A stretch of DNA of 64,000 nucleotides from Periconia sp. R9002 (taxonomy: Eukaryota > Ascomycota > Dothideomycetes > Pleosporales > Periconiaceae). A program made the position numbers and the translations under genes. The stretch spans positions 620,001 through 684,000 of the forward strand of contig JAMAHW010000005.1 in assembly GCA_023627715.1 (NCBI GenBank), read 5' to 3'. Within the stretch, counting starts at the first letter, position 1. Every line of letters starts with the position of its first letter. Below, piece after piece: positions 9,322-21,024 of the stretch. The notes below the pieces were generated by a model. It was not told where the DNA came from, searched no databases, and saw only the letters and a list, made by a program, of their open reading frames with translations.

Positions 9322-12300
9322 ATGTTTCGCGTGCCGAGCTCCACGCCGCCCTCAACCCCGGGTCGTGATTCCTCCCGCTCGAATCGACCCTTCCTCTCCA
9401 CAACACCAGCCGGTCCCCCTCCAGATTTGTTCAATCCCAATCCCTCAAGTACCCCAGCAGGGCCTCCACCCGCCTTTCCCACTCTCTTCGGAAACTCGCG
9501 ACCGAGTTTTGACCGCCCAAGCCAAACCCATTTTGATCTATCGGCATATGGCAGCTCGCCGCCTAAAAATGGCGTCTTGGAAGGCATTGGCGAGGGGTCG
9601 ATAAGAAGTTCAACTTCTGGTCGCCCAGGGTCACAGCGTGGGAGAACAACGAGCTCGCTCTTTCGTCCGCAAAACAACCCACCGCTAGCTGCCGAGGAAG
9701 CGGAAGGTAGTGACGATGAGGACGAAGATATGGCCAGTGACGAAGATGCGGATGCAGAAGGCGAGGATGATGAAGACATGGGCGATGAAGACTCAGAAGA
9801 AGAGGAGGGGCCGCTTCAGACGCACCGTCGCCCAACAGTACAGAATCAGGTGTCGCAATTTGCTGCCTCGCGAACAAGCGCGACTGATTCTGTGGTTGGT
9901 CCTAAAATTGTACAACCTGGCGCGAAACAAAAACGATACGATTTGCTTCACATCGCCAAAGGCTTGACTCCTAGTAATGATCGTATAACGCTACATGAGC
10001 CAGACAGCCTTATCCTGGAGACTGAGGAACTGCTGACGACACTGGCTGATTCTTTAACGAGCGATGGACCGGAGCAACGAGTTCGCGTTCTCGGAAATGT
10101 GGCACAGGATTTACTCCGGGTATGGCAGAATTCTCTACCCTCAACATCTCGAGCTATGTCATCAAGTCGGTCGGGGGCTTCTGCAGCGCTTCTGAATGCT
10201 ACGAAGTTGTCAGATCTTCTCATCAATATTCATCATCCCCGTCCCGCCGTGACCCCGGAACGCCTATCAGCATCAACTTTGTCGCTTTCGCGTGTCGGTG
10301 CAGAAAGCTTCACTCCTATACCCAAGGCTTTGCTGGATTGGCTCAACAAATACCGATCAACCGTGTCTGAGATAGACATGGTTCTCAGGGAGACTAGCGG
10401 ATATTCAAAACACCAAAATTTTTGGGATGCTGTGCATACGTCGGTATTTCGCGGGCACTTCGAAAAAGCCATAGAATTGTTGCAAAACGCAAACTTTGCG
10501 GTCGCCGAAACGGCTCGAGCGGATGATCTTGGAGGCTCAGGATACAATGGACACCACCGTAGGTATGCTGAAGAGGCCGCGTATGCCGCCTTGAGTGTGC
10601 TCAAAGATTGTCCAGCCGTGCGCGCAGATGATTGGGACATAAAAGGGCGTGACTGGAGCATTTTCAGGAAGCATGTGCAACAGGCCCACAGCGACTTAGT
10701 GGAACTCGCAGAAGGCGAAAGTGTCAGTCGTCATTCGGTTTTACAGCCTTTCCAAGCGTCACATTTTGGAATATCGCAATCGCAGGCCAGCTTCCATCTG
10801 AGTGTGGCCAGCCGTAGGGCTGAAAGCAAGGTGCCATGGTCAGTGTACCAAAACCTCAGCAGATTTTATCAGTTGCTGCTCGGAAATGAGGAAGAGATCA
10901 TCGCGCTGGCAACCGACTGGATTGATGCCACTTTAGGTCTCACAATATGGTGGGATGGTGAGGAGCCAGAAACTTCTCCGGGAAATTTTGCAGCGAGTCG
11001 TCGCACTCTCGCCTCATCGCAACGGATACGGACCGTGGATATCACTCCAACTAAAGCATATTCCCAGCGGATGGCATCGGCGCTAGCTGCTGTGTTTGAC
11101 AGCGAGGAAGATTTCACGGTCAACATGTCTGACCGCTTCGAGGTCGGAGTCGCATGTATTCTGGATGACAACGTAGAAAGTGCGTTGCAAATTCTCAGGG
11201 GCTCGTCACTCGTATTGGCATCCGCAGTCGCCGAAATTGCGACGGCAGGCGAGTGGCTGGTACGAGCTGATGGCATTTTGGACCAGTTCGACCAAAGTGA
11301 TCTTATGGTCTTGAGTTATACAGAACAACACCCTATCGGAGTTTCTCAGAATGAACTTCTTGTCGCCTATGCCAAGCTCCTCACTTCCAAGGATCGTATC
11401 ACCAGCCAAGACGGAAAGACAGTCAAGGAGGGTTGGGAGCTAGCGATACGAGCCCTAGGAAGAATTGATGATGTGGCTCTGGCGAAAGAGCGTATTGAAA
11501 AGATACTGGATCAACTCGATCTTCAATCGGCCGACCGCGTCGATAAGATCATACAGCTATGTCACGCTATAGGTCTCTCAGAACAAGCCTTTGGAATCGC
11601 ATTGGTCCGTATACATTCTCTATTTATGACATCTAAAACTGACCCTTATAGAAATACGCTGATCACCTTCGCGCCAACACTCAAAACTACGGCGACACCC
11701 TTATGTATTATGCAAGAGCCCATGCGAACGCAAAGATACAAGAAGTTCTCCGGGTGCTTGTCGCTCATTGCCTCGTCAAGTCTATTGCTTACCCTCCCCC
11801 GGCGTCACTCGACAAGTCGTTAGCCGCTCTGGTCACTTCGCCCAAGAAGACACTCACCCAACTCGCAAGCCTTGATTCAGAAGCAGCACAGATGCTCGCG
11901 AACCAATTGAGTGGTTACGCAACGATCCGAAAATACTACGACCTCAGAGACGAAGAGATCCTAGTGCCCAACGGCCAAAAACCAGCACACAGACCAATGG
12001 CGAGGAAGCGCATCGCGGCCAACGCGCTCATGGTCATCATTGCAAGCGCAGCATCGAGCATCCGCGGCGGCCTCTACGATCCGGAAGTGGAAACCGTAGT
12101 CCACGTCGACGTCCTCCTGCCGCTGTTGGGAGAGGCACTGGTCTTCTTGAACCGTAAGTCGTCACCTACACACGGGAGAGAGAGAGAAAACTAACACACA
12201 TCCCAGAACCCAAACGCATCCTCACACTCCAGCACCTCTACTCCCTCCTCGCCGCCATCGAAGACCTAGACACAGCCCCCAGCATGATCCGCCAGCAATG

Positions 12301-12637
12301 CGAAGAAGCGCTCCAAACCACCCTCTCAGCCGCGCACTCATCGTCATCCCCTACCGCCCCCAACCTCCACAAATCAACCTCAAACCTCACAACCGCGTCC
12401 TCGCAGTTCTCCCTCATCAACTCGGTCGAGCTCGGCTCCACGGACGCGCAGAGCACCGAGGGCTCGGCTGTCCTTCTCTCGAAAGATGGGAACGTAGATG
12501 ATGCGCGACGCGGGTGGGATTGGCGCAAGGGGTTTGCGAGGGGTGGGGTTAAGGGGGAGGATTTGGTGAGGTTGTTGAGGCTGGGGGTTGCGAGGGAGGT
12601 GGGGAGGGCGTTTGGGGATGGGGATGTGGTTGCTTGA
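9322..12637 (+). CDS. NUP85: nucleoporin Nup85 (Y-complex scaffold)
   Basis: Exons 9322-11604, 11652-12153 and 12207-12637 give 1071 residues. Nup85 is an alpha-solenoid (ACE1 fold) member of the Nup84/Nup107-160 Y complex of the nuclear pore. Seen here: a Pro/Ser-rich N-terminus with repeated STPAGPPP, an Asp/Glu-rich stretch at about residues 130-160, then helical repeats including LLDWLNKYRSTVSEIDMVL and FWDAVHTSVFRGHFEKAIEL. The C-terminal exon ends with GWDWRKGFARG, characteristic of fungal Nup85. The first intron has an unusual GTCCGT donor; the frame is preserved only with it (ALKYADHLRANTQNYGD across the join). The ATG at 9322 is preferred, giving MFRVPSSTPPSTP. The large N-terminal extension exceeds the animal protein (about 650 aa) and is fungal-specific. 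Confidence 0.85.
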
Positions 12638-13176
12638 TTTTGATTTCGTGTTTGGGAAAGAAAGGGAGGGATGAGGAGACTTTGGTCTTGGGGGGAATGT
12701 GGATGTGGGTGGGGAGTAAGCGATTGATTGGCGGGTTTGGGTAGAGAGAGCGGTGCCGGTGGTGGTGCGTTATGAATGTATCAGACTCCCTTTTTTTCGG
12801 TCGTGATGGTGGTGGTGGTGGTTTTTCCTTCTTTCCCTCCCTCTGCTGTAGGATATACGGAAATACAAAAAAGATTTTTTGGGGGGGTGGTTGCGAATGT
12901 TCATACTCACAAAATCCTTGTCCGTCCCCTTCCCCTGTTGACGCATCACTCACTGCACCCTCCAAGCACACATCTACACCACATAACATATCACGTTATT
13001 TTAACATGTATTTACGTAGTTACGTACGTAGTATCACACCTCTCCACCCAAATCCCACCCCATTGCTACCTCCCCCCTCCAGGTGAAGTAGAATTTACAT
13101 ATATACAACTTCTTAAAAAAACCCCAAGTCTAACAAAAAAAAGGTTTCCTATCTAACAACCACCGTCCCAACAACC
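12638..13176. other. intergenic between two convergent genes
   Basis: 3' regions of NUP85 and of the low-complexity PPxY gene. Runs of G/T then C/T and T homopolymers are present; no gene seen. Confidence 0.6.
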
Positions 13177-15354
13177 TCACACCCCTAACCCCCCCCAATC
13201 CACCAACCCCAAACACTCCAACGCAATCCTCACCGCCAACCCCTCCCTCCCCTTCTTCTTCCCACCCTCGCCCCTCTCCCCCGTCTCACCACTATCTGAA
13301 CCTTCCACAACGATCCACCACTCCTCCTCTTTTTCCTCTTCATCCCCATCCTCTATCTTTTTCCCTTTCCCTTTGTTCTTCTTGCCCTCTTTCTTAGACT
13401 CCTTCCTCGCTCGCTTCCACTCCTTCTTCTCCGCCTTGTACCGCGCGCGCTCGAGTTTGCGGGTTTGTTTACTGAGTTTGGGTTTTTGTGTGTTTGTGTT
13501 GTGGTATGATGCGGAAGAAGAAGAGGAAGAGGAAGAAGAAGAAGACGAGGAGGAGGAAGTAGACATCCGACGACGACGAGAGGACGAGTAAGTGTTTGTT
13601 TCCTCCTGGTGGCCGTTTCCGTAATTCTGACGTGCATTACATGCGTGCGTGTGATCCGGTGGTGGTGATGATGTTTGGGTGAACGCCGCCATGCCTACAC
13701 CTACACCTGTACTCCTCTTCTCGAAATCCCTCCCCCATTCCTCGGCACGTCGTCCAAAGTCCTGACCCCAAGCCTCCATTCTCTTCCCGAACTCCTCGCC
13801 CCATTTCTCGATGCTGGAGCCGAGGGCGGTCCATTCGTTTGTGTGGGAGGTGTGAGGACCCGTTGGATCAGAGCGGTGGGGAGGGAATGGAGGGTGATGA
13901 TGAGGGTTTTGTAAGCCCCAAGGTCCGCGTCGACCGGGGCCGCCAAAGGGGCCGTGGCCGGGAGGACCGAAAGGTGTGTGTCCTGCTGGGCCAAAAGGGG
14001 TACGTCCTGCTGGGCCAAAGGGGGTGGTGAAGTGGGATGGGAAAGGAGGTCGATTCGTTGAGGGTCTTGGGTGTTCTCGTTCTCTTGCGTGATGGTGATG
14101 ATGATGTTGATGATGAGTACGCTGGTTTTGAGGACAACACCCGGCTCCGTACTCCTCCTGCAGTGGTGCTTCTTCAGGCGGGTCATCCGCATTCTCACGA
14201 CCACCACCACGATCACCGTCACTACCCTTGCTTCTAAACTGCTGTGGAAACGCACTGGGAGTGATACCTGAGTACGAGGGGTCCTGCTCGCTGCTACGAC
14301 CAACCCCCTCACCCACCCACTCCACCGCCCAAACCCTCGGATACAACGCCCCAACCTTCCCCTCCTCCGTCCTCGCCTCACGGACACGCTTCATCAACTT
14401 CCCAATCGTTTTCGCTTCCTTCTTCTTCTCCTTCTTCTCATCATCGTCGTCGACGCAGCGCGTGTCAGCGAGTATCAAAGTGTCGAGGAGGGAAGGTAGG
14501 GTCGCGAGGGAGACTTTGAGATTGCGCGGGGCGAAGAAGACGGCGTTGGCGATGTGGAGGTAGTTGCTTATTAGAGGGGAGGTGAAGGGAGAGGAGGAGG
14601 AGAACGTGGTGGTAGGAGTGGATAGAAGGGCGTTAAGGCCATCGATGAAGGCGAGGAAGTCGTCGAGGGAGACGGAGCGTGCGTTCAGGACTTTTGCGTA
14701 GGCTCTTGGGAAGCGGGTGGGGGGTTTGTGGATGGGTGGTGGTGGTGTGTCGTTGTTGGCGTTGTCGTCGTCGACGACGAGTTTTTGCTTGCCTTTGCCT
14801 TTGGTCTTGTCTTTGGCTTTTTCTTTTGGAGTGGAGGTTTCAGCGGTGCCGGTGTGGAGTTTCTGAGGTATGGCAATGCACCGTCCAAGGCCCTTGACAG
14901 ACCTTCCTCCATCTCCAACAGCAGCATCCCGGGAAGACGGCGGCGACGGTTCATTGCGCACAAATTGTAAAGCAGTGCTCAACAGATGACCCATCTCCTC
15001 GATATCTTCGTCAACACCGCCATCACGAGCAGCGCTCTCCCCATCGTCACTCTCTCGGCTCCTTGTCTCATCCCTGACTCCACGTACATCCTCACCTTCT
15101 ACCCTTTTCTCCTCTCGTGCGTTCGCCCGCGTATCTATTTCTGCATCACCACTACCAACCCCTGCGCGCATTGCCTCGTCATAACTCGGTGGCAGGTCCT
15201 CGTACGCAGGACCACCAGGTGGCGAGTCTGGAGGCGTTGGCACTGCTGTTCCATCGTCGCCATCGGAGGAGTAGAAGTCTTCGGGAAAGGTAGTTGAGCG
15301 TGGTGTGAAGGGTTGGTAAGACGGAGATTCCAATGGCGGTTTCTCGCTCGACAT
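13177..15354 (-). CDS. low-complexity protein with PPxY motif, function unknown
   Basis: A single 725-codon frame. Near the N-terminus LPPSYDEAM (residues 54-62) is a PPxY motif, the kind bound by WW domains of Rsp5/Nedd4 ubiquitin ligases. Residues of about 215-320 form the only segment with ordinary globular composition (AYAKVLNARSVSLDDFLAFI, then NYLHIANAVFFAPRNLKVSL). The rest is Gly/Pro/His-rich (four imperfect repeats of FGPAGHTP type near residues 440-470), then a Ser homopolymer, and a basic Lys/Glu tail with EEEWWIVVEGSDSGETGERG. I do not recognise a named family; it resembles hypothetical proteins of filamentous fungi with a conserved central helical block. No membrane segment or signal peptide. 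Confidence 0.7.
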   Translation of the reverse strand: MSSEKPPLESPSYQPFTPRSTTFPEDFYSSDGDDGTAVPTPPDSPPGGPAYEDLPPSYDEAMRAGVGSGDAEIDTRANAREEKRVEGEDVRGVRDETRSRESDDGESAARDGGVDEDIEEMGHLLSTALQFVRNEPSPPSSRDAAVGDGGRSVKGLGRCIAIPQKLHTGTAETSTPKEKAKDKTKGKGKQKLVVDDDNANNDTPPPPIHKPPTRFPRAYAKVLNARSVSLDDFLAFIDGLNALLSTPTTTFSSSSPFTSPLISNYLHIANAVFFAPRNLKVSLATLPSLLDTLILADTRCVDDDDEKKEKKKEAKTIGKLMKRVREARTEEGKVGALYPRVWAVEWVGEGVGRSSEQDPSYSGITPSAFPQQFRSKGSDGDRGGGRENADDPPEEAPLQEEYGAGCCPQNQRTHHQHHHHHHAREREHPRPSTNRPPFPSHFTTPFGPAGRTPFGPAGHTPFGPPGHGPFGGPGRRGPWGLQNPHHHPPFPPHRSDPTGPHTSHTNEWTALGSSIEKWGEEFGKRMEAWGQDFGRRAEEWGRDFEKRSTGVGVGMAAFTQTSSPPPDHTHACNARQNYGNGHQEETNTYSSSRRRRMSTSSSSSSSSSSSSSSSASYHNTNTQKPKLSKQTRKLERARYKAEKKEWKRARKESKKEGKKNKGKGKKIEDGDEEEKEEEWWIVVEGSDSGETGERGEGGKKKGREGLAVRIALECLGLVDWGGLGV
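13514..13559 (-). repeat. trinucleotide microsatellite encoding a poly-Ser run
   Basis: GAA/GAG-type triplet repeat on the plus strand, read on the minus strand as a run of about 15 serine codons inside the low-complexity PPxY protein. In-frame triplet repeats of this kind are prone to length change. Confidence 0.85.
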
Positions 15355-16414
15355 TGTTTCTCCCGTCTCCCTAGTAATTTTGCTTTAATATGTTCCTTTT
15401 GGAGGAGGTGATGACCTCGTTTCGTGACGCAGTCAACGCCGCTCAAAGTGAGCCTATGGAACAAGGAGAATGTAACGAATAAACACGGCCCGGTCCGGAT
15501 TGATATTTCGTGGGTCCAACTGAGGCAATAAATACTCGAATACGGTTAATAATTGATTTTATAGTGATGGATGATCCAAGCGCAAAATCGCGATGCACCT
15601 TCAAGCGTTCGTTACCAGTTATATATGGAGACTACCCAGATAGTTATCCAGTCCATGCACTGCAAGCACGCACGTTACACGCCACACGCCTACTTCCAAT
15701 CACATTAGCTCTGCCTCACGGTACAGACAGAACTTATCAGTCTTCTGTTTCTCTGAGCTAAGATAGATACGGTTCCCTACAAGTCAAAGCCATGCCCAAA
15801 GGGACAGAATACTGCTGCCTAGTGATGGTCGTAATGTTGGGCCAATCGCATCTTATACTGTAATACGGAAGGTGGGCAGGCCACGCGTTCCCACACATTA
15901 GCGATAGGTGGAATGCGGGAGCTGAAAGATGATTTCCAGGGTTGCAAAGTGCTTGGCTGTGGCTGTGCTTGTTTGATAGCGTTGAGTGCTCAGCGTAGGA
16001 CCAAACCTTGAATGAGCTACCAGTTAGAGAATTTGCCAATATGCTTCCGTCAAGCTGGGGGTTTTGTACAAGGTAGTATACCAGGTAAATGAGCCATTGC
16101 TTTTCCCATTCACCGTTTCTGAGAGGCGGGATCACCGCTTTGATGGACATACCGTGACGTCAGCTTACCAGCCGTCGGAAGACAAAATTGTGATTTTCAG
16201 ATTTGAGAAGAGAAAACAATCTATTACGGAGAGCGTCTTCATTACCCTCGCTCAACTATTAAAAAATATCCTTCTATCACCGAAGATTATTGCACAGCTT
16301 GTACTGCACCAAATTGTGCAAGATCAACCCAGTAAATACCATCTTAATGGAAATTTGGCTTCCCAACAAGCAGATCCGTAATTTGCACAGATCCGATGTA
16401 GCGTTACCGTAGTC
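15355..16414. other. intergenic, about 1.06 kb
   Basis: Upstream of the PPxY protein gene and downstream of DMC1. Composition is moderately AT-rich with no long credible frame; the short frames here lack recognisable domains. Nothing further seen. Confidence 0.55.
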
Positions 16415-17838
16415 TCAGACCTTTTCTGGGTCGTTGATACCGCCATTGGTGATGATATAAGTTGCCTCCTTCTCAGGCATATCTAGCAGTCTCGTTAGGC
16501 GTATCCTATCAAGGAATACATGGACACGCACCTGGGGAGTCTTGGATCTTTGCAACACGCTCTTCATTTCGGCCTTTTCGAAGCAAGATACGGGTTGCAG
16601 ATGCGTGTGCAAGTATGTGACCGCCTACCGGCTTGCGACCATCTGCACTGGCAAACAGAGCACTTGCGCCCGGATCACTCTGAACTTGGTTTGTCATGAG
16701 TACAGCAACATTGAATTCTGGTAGATTGTGTTAGCATTTGACAACCCCGATGGCCGGTGTCTGCGCAGCCTACCTTCAGCAACATGCGTCAATTTAGAAA
16801 GGAACTGGTTGAGTTTCTGCTGACGCTCATTTAGCTCACCGCGCCCGACGTAGTCGACACGAAACAGTGCCATGATGCTGTCGATAACGAGAAGACGGTA
16901 CTCGTTCCCGACAAAGAACTCCGCAATCTTGTTTAGCAGCTCCATCTGGTGCTCCGAGTTGACAGCGCGAGCGTAAGTGATGTTCTCCTGAGCTACACCC
17001 CATTAGTTCTCATTCAGCCCGGCTCCAGTCAGGAGACATACCCGTCTCAGGGTCGATTCCAAACCGCTCTGCGATCTGCGCAATTCTCTCAGGTCTGAAT
17101 GTTCCTTCCGTGTCTAAACAACCAGATCAGAAAGTTTCACACAATATTCACAACCGCAGCTCATACCGATGTAGGCCACCTTGCCCTCCGCACCGCCCAT
17201 GTCTTTAGGTAGCTGCGCCATGACTGACATCGTGTGAGAGAGTTGTGTCTTTCCGCAGCGAAATTCACCGAAGACCTCGCTGATACTCATCGTCTGAAAA
17301 CCTCTGCGTGATGTCAGCATTTATATTCAAACAAAGGGTACCAATATCCACCCTCCGAGAATGGCATCAAACTGTTTACTCCCCGTCGAAATCTTCGTAA
17401 CCCTCTTCCGCTGCTGCCCCAACTCCTGAGCAGTCTGGAAGCCACCACCAGCAGGCTGTTATACTCAGTCAGCCATCCAGTTCACTTTGCCTTCCCTGGA
17501 ATTGCCTAATCCAACTCCACAACATTCAGAGGCAGCAAAAATACCTGACACTTAGCAACAGCATCCTTGACCTTATCCACCTTGATCTCGCTGAACCCCT
17601 TGATCTTGGCCAAGCTGCGCCGCGTGGCGGCATGCACGGCAGCGATGGTGTAGTATCCGTTTGCCTTGAGCTTTGCGATGTCTACAGCGCCGATGCCGTG
17701 GGCTTGGATGGCGTCAATGTCGACGATGAAGGAGCCCTAGGCGCCACGAGAGTTAGTTTGCAGCGTTCTTGAGGGGAGGTGCAGGAGGGATGTTACATCG
17801 TTACCCGAATCATCGCTCGCGACGGAAGATGCACCCAT
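16415..17838 (-). CDS. DMC1: meiotic recombinase Dmc1
   Basis: RecA-family strand-exchange protein that pairs homologues in meiosis. Eight exons (17838-17797, 17736-17545, 17455-17352, 17303-17167, 17113-17042, 16992-16774, 16717-16532, 16482-16415) join in frame to 339 residues, the normal Dmc1 length. Order: helix-hairpin-helix N-domain ([39 protein letters not shown]); Walker A GEFRCGKT at 125-132, where the Cys is typical of Dmc1; Walker B LLVIDS at about 216-221; L1/L2 region [39 protein letters not shown]; and the C-terminal Dmc1 signature [20 protein letters not shown], ending GGINDPEKV. The first exon ([14 protein letters not shown]) is chosen because only the second of two nearby donors keeps the frame. 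No Rad51-type N-terminal extension. An intact copy suggests retained sexual capacity. Confidence 0.95.
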
Positions 17839-18785
17839 AGTAAGGCAGAATATAGCGAAATGATACTGGGGAGTGAGCAAGCGAGCGTGGAAAATGGTTT
17901 GGCAATGAGAAGGGAAAGGGTATGGGGAGGGATCAAAATTCGAAGGTGAGGGGTGCGTGCTTGGTCACCCTGAGGAAAGGGGAAAGAACGATGCAGGATG
18001 GTACCGACATGGCAGGCACGCGGTGGGCAACTCCCACCACGCGTCAAGCCAACTACCTCTGATTCTGTTCTCTCGCGGCGGTGTTGGCTAGCTACATCAC
18101 TAATTTAACGAAAAGGATAAAATATATAAACAGGTGATATTGTATAGATGCCATGCTATGCAACCCTGCAAAGGGCAACGACAGGTTCAAGGAAAAGGGT
18201 GACGGGTAGACAAAAAGTATAAACCAACGGGGAAGGGGGATCAACCGACCAACACATCTCCGACAAAAACCTCACACAAACTACTCTCCGCACTCGAACT
18301 CGAGTTCTCATTTCCTCCTCCCCCATTCCCAATCCCTCCGATCGATCTTTTCCACTACCAAACCACGACGGCCGCCTTCCAGTATTGTAGTCCCCGGCCA
18401 TCTCTAGTCTATCCAAGTAGCTTGGTCTTGGCGTTTCCCGAGTCTGAGACGATCCAATCCGAAAATACATGGCAGAACAGAAACCGCCGTACTCAAAATG
18501 TCGCCAAGCAGAATTGTCCAAAAGTAATGGTAAGGTGTCCGCGTAAAGGGATATAACGTTCGTGGGTATCAGCGTAGGATTTCGTGAAAACTTTTCTCTC
18601 TTTCTCGATGACAGTAACTCGTAATTGCGTGAAAGTTGCCGGAAGGTGCCGAAAGGCGAATGAAGCGATTGTAAAGGGTGATAAGAAAATAGGAAATTTG
18701 GCAAAAGGATAGCATTGTTGGCCGTAGAAATGTCATGGCAATGTCACTCGCCAGACATGTGTTTGTGTCGTGGGCTTCAACGGAA
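17839..18785. other. intergenic: DMC1 promoter and 3' region of the CCHC gene
   Basis: About 950 bp. A 182-codon minus-strand frame at 18156-18704 overlaps the expected 3' UTR of the CCHC gene and has no domain I recognise; I leave it unannotated. Confidence 0.5.
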
Positions 18786-19675
18786 TTAAGCCACGGCAGT
18801 GGTGGGAGCGGGCGCAACGGGGGCAGCAGCAGGAGCCGCGTTGTCGCCGTTGACTTCGGCCTGGGTGCATTCGCGAGAGATATGGCCCGTCTCGCCGCAT
18901 CGGTAGCAGGTCTTACCGGCAGTGTTGAGAGGACCGCCGTTGGGAGCAGTGCAGTCGCGAGAGATGTGACCAAGCTTGCCACAGGCGTAACACTTCATGG
19001 CTTGAGCTTGGCAATCGCGAGCAAAGTGGTTGGGCCCACCACACTTGTAGCAGGTGGCCGGGCGACCTCCTCCAAAGCCACCTCGGAAACCACCACCGTA
19101 TCCACCACGAGGGGCACCGCCGCCGCGCATAGCACCGGCACCAGGGTTGGGGCAGTTGCGGGCCAAGTGGCCGGAAAGACCGCAAGAGTAGCATCGACCG
19201 CTCGTGCCAGCTCCGCTCAGGCGCAGAGTTGGGCAGTCAGCCTGGACGTGTCCAAGGCCCTGGCAGTGGTAGCACTGCTTGGTCTCGGTGGTGCGAGGGT
19301 GGGGGCATCCGTTGGATTCGTGGCCGGGCTGTTTGCCTGTGTAATCGTGGTCAGAGCCAATGCTGGGGAATGGTGGTGAAAGGTTTGGGAGGGGAGGCTT
19401 ACAGTTGTAGCAAAGCCTCTCGGAAGACGAGCAGACCTCTGCCAATCCATGTCAGTCATGTATCCTAGGCTAGCTCACGTCGCACAACTTGCGCAGAAGC
19501 TTGCGCGCACGACGCAGGAACGAAGCGCCAGAGCACCGTGTCGCGACAGGGGCGCCTGAAGCATGCCACGACGGCAGCGCAAGCACAAAGCAAACAGAGG
19601 AAAAGGTGCAAAAATACCAGCATAATGTCCAACGTTTCCGCACTTGAAGCACGCACGGCGAGATAGAGAAGACAT
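18786..19675 (-). CDS. CCHC zinc-knuckle nucleic-acid-binding protein (Gis2/Byr3/CNBP type)
   Basis: Exons 19675-19618, 19438-19403 and 19336-18786 give 214 residues. Seven C-x2-C-x4-H-x4-C knuckles can be read in order: CFKCGNVGHYAEVC, CYNCKQPGHESNGC, CYHCQGLGHVQADC, CYSCGLSGHLARNC, CYKCGGPNHFARDC, CYACGKLGHISRDC and CYRCGETGHISREC. The first two are each split by an intron, which confirms the exon joins. Between knuckles 4 and 5 lies an RGG-like Gly/Arg segment (GGYGGGFRGGFGGG). Members bind single-stranded RNA/DNA and act in translation and stress granules; yeast Gis2 also has seven knuckles. The C-terminus is Ala/Pro-rich. A 179-bp first intron and a long GC/CT-rich leader region precede the second exon. 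Confidence 0.93.
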
Positions 19676-21024
19676 GTTGATTTTTGTTCTTGGGCGTAAT
19701 TCTGTGGAGGGGAGAGGTAAGCGATTTGTCTCCAAGGCACGGGTATAGCAAGCAGTGTATGTGTACGAGTAGGTGTGTTGAGGATTCGAGCGGGCGCAGG
19801 AGGGAGAAGAAAGGGGTGGGCGTGCGCGACTGCCTCTCACCACGGGGGAATGCGGCGTGGCGTGGTGTGGAGTGGTATGGTGGAAGGTAAGTAGGGGCGT
19901 ACGGACCTGGTCTTCAGTTCCTTCACCTATTCAGAGGGTTAGTGAGGGAGTCGAATATTGAAGCGGGTGAAAGGACGACTAGGGACGGAGAATGCGCGGG
20001 AGAGTGGCGCGCAAACGGCAGAGCAACATTGAGTGGATGGAAGGAATGGGATGGTGGATGGAGCGGGAGGGTGGTGAAGGCAGGCAAACATGTATCGCAA
20101 AGGTAGCACAGTGGTGTAACGTACAGGTCGACTTTCTTTCTTTCTTTCTTTCCAAACCTTCCCTCAGCAACTCAGCTGCGTCCGTCGTTCGTTCGTCTGA
20201 TCGATTGTGCGTGTGCGGGCGGCCAGAGTGGTTTTATGGCGTGTCTGTGTGGTGTCGAGGATTTCAACGCCAGGGCCAATTGGGAAGCTACCACCCCTCG
20301 CCGCCCGGGCGTGCGTAATTTTGGGCCAACGGCAAGCAATACCTCACCCTTAGTTTAGCAAACTTGCCGGCCATGCCACGTTCAGAACCTTGCCCCCCCC
20401 TACTGCCTGTCCCCCCCAGAGCCCAATCCCCTCCCCATCTTTTACCCTTTCTTTGAACAAAATATGCTTTGCTTTCTTTTTCCATCACGCACATCATGAC
20501 ACACTTCGCCCTGCAAGGGTGTTCCGCCCCAATCATACCAGTCCCTTCTGCCCTCCCCTTCTTGTCGACTACCCGCTTCAGCCGCCACCAACTAGCATGC
20601 CGCTTCCCTCATCACTAACATTCCTAGCGGCAATGCTTCAGCGCGCAATTTTAGTTCCATCCCACTTCGGCGTCATCTGGAAAGGGATGCTTGGCGCCCT
20701 CCATTCAGACGACCCGGACCCCTGAGCCTCCTCTTCGCTGAAAGCTTCATCAACTCTCCTCTGCAACCCCTGCATGCCATGGTATCGAATGAGGAGGGGT
20801 CGCCATGCTGTTTAGATGGCGGCCACCTGACATCATGGAATGGGGGCCAAATAGCAATTAAAACACAAAAAAAGTACTGATTCCAGATGGGCGTCAAATG
20901 TTCACATTATCTAGTGGGAGTCGTGTACATAAATGTTTCCCCATCGTCATAATAGTCGTGTTTTATTTTTCGATTCCCCTCGCCTCAAACATTTCGCTGC
21001 TCTTGTAGCGACAATTCGACGCTC
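19676..21024. promoter_or_regulatory. upstream region of the CCHC gene and 3' region of UAP1
   Basis: About 1.35 kb with pyrimidine-rich tracts, a TTTC microsatellite and runs of C near 20394-20418. The first 250 bp upstream of the ATG are purine-rich and may be a long 5' UTR. No gene recognised. Confidence 0.5.
20132..20152 (+). repeat. (CTTT)n microsatellite
   Basis: About five copies of CTTT in the upstream region of the CCHC zinc-knuckle gene. Confidence 0.9.

Noticed and set aside
12770..13160. Plus-strand frames after NUP85
   Set aside because: Homopolymer- and CT-rich 3' region; no protein-like composition.
14071..14897. Plus-strand frames opposite the PPxY protein gene
   Set aside because: Antisense shadows of a biased low-complexity coding region (His, Ser, Lys codon runs).
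18156..18704. 182-codon minus-strand frame downstream of the CCHC gene
   Set aside because: Lies where the 3' UTR is expected; Arg/Ser-rich, with no recognisable domain or splice partner.
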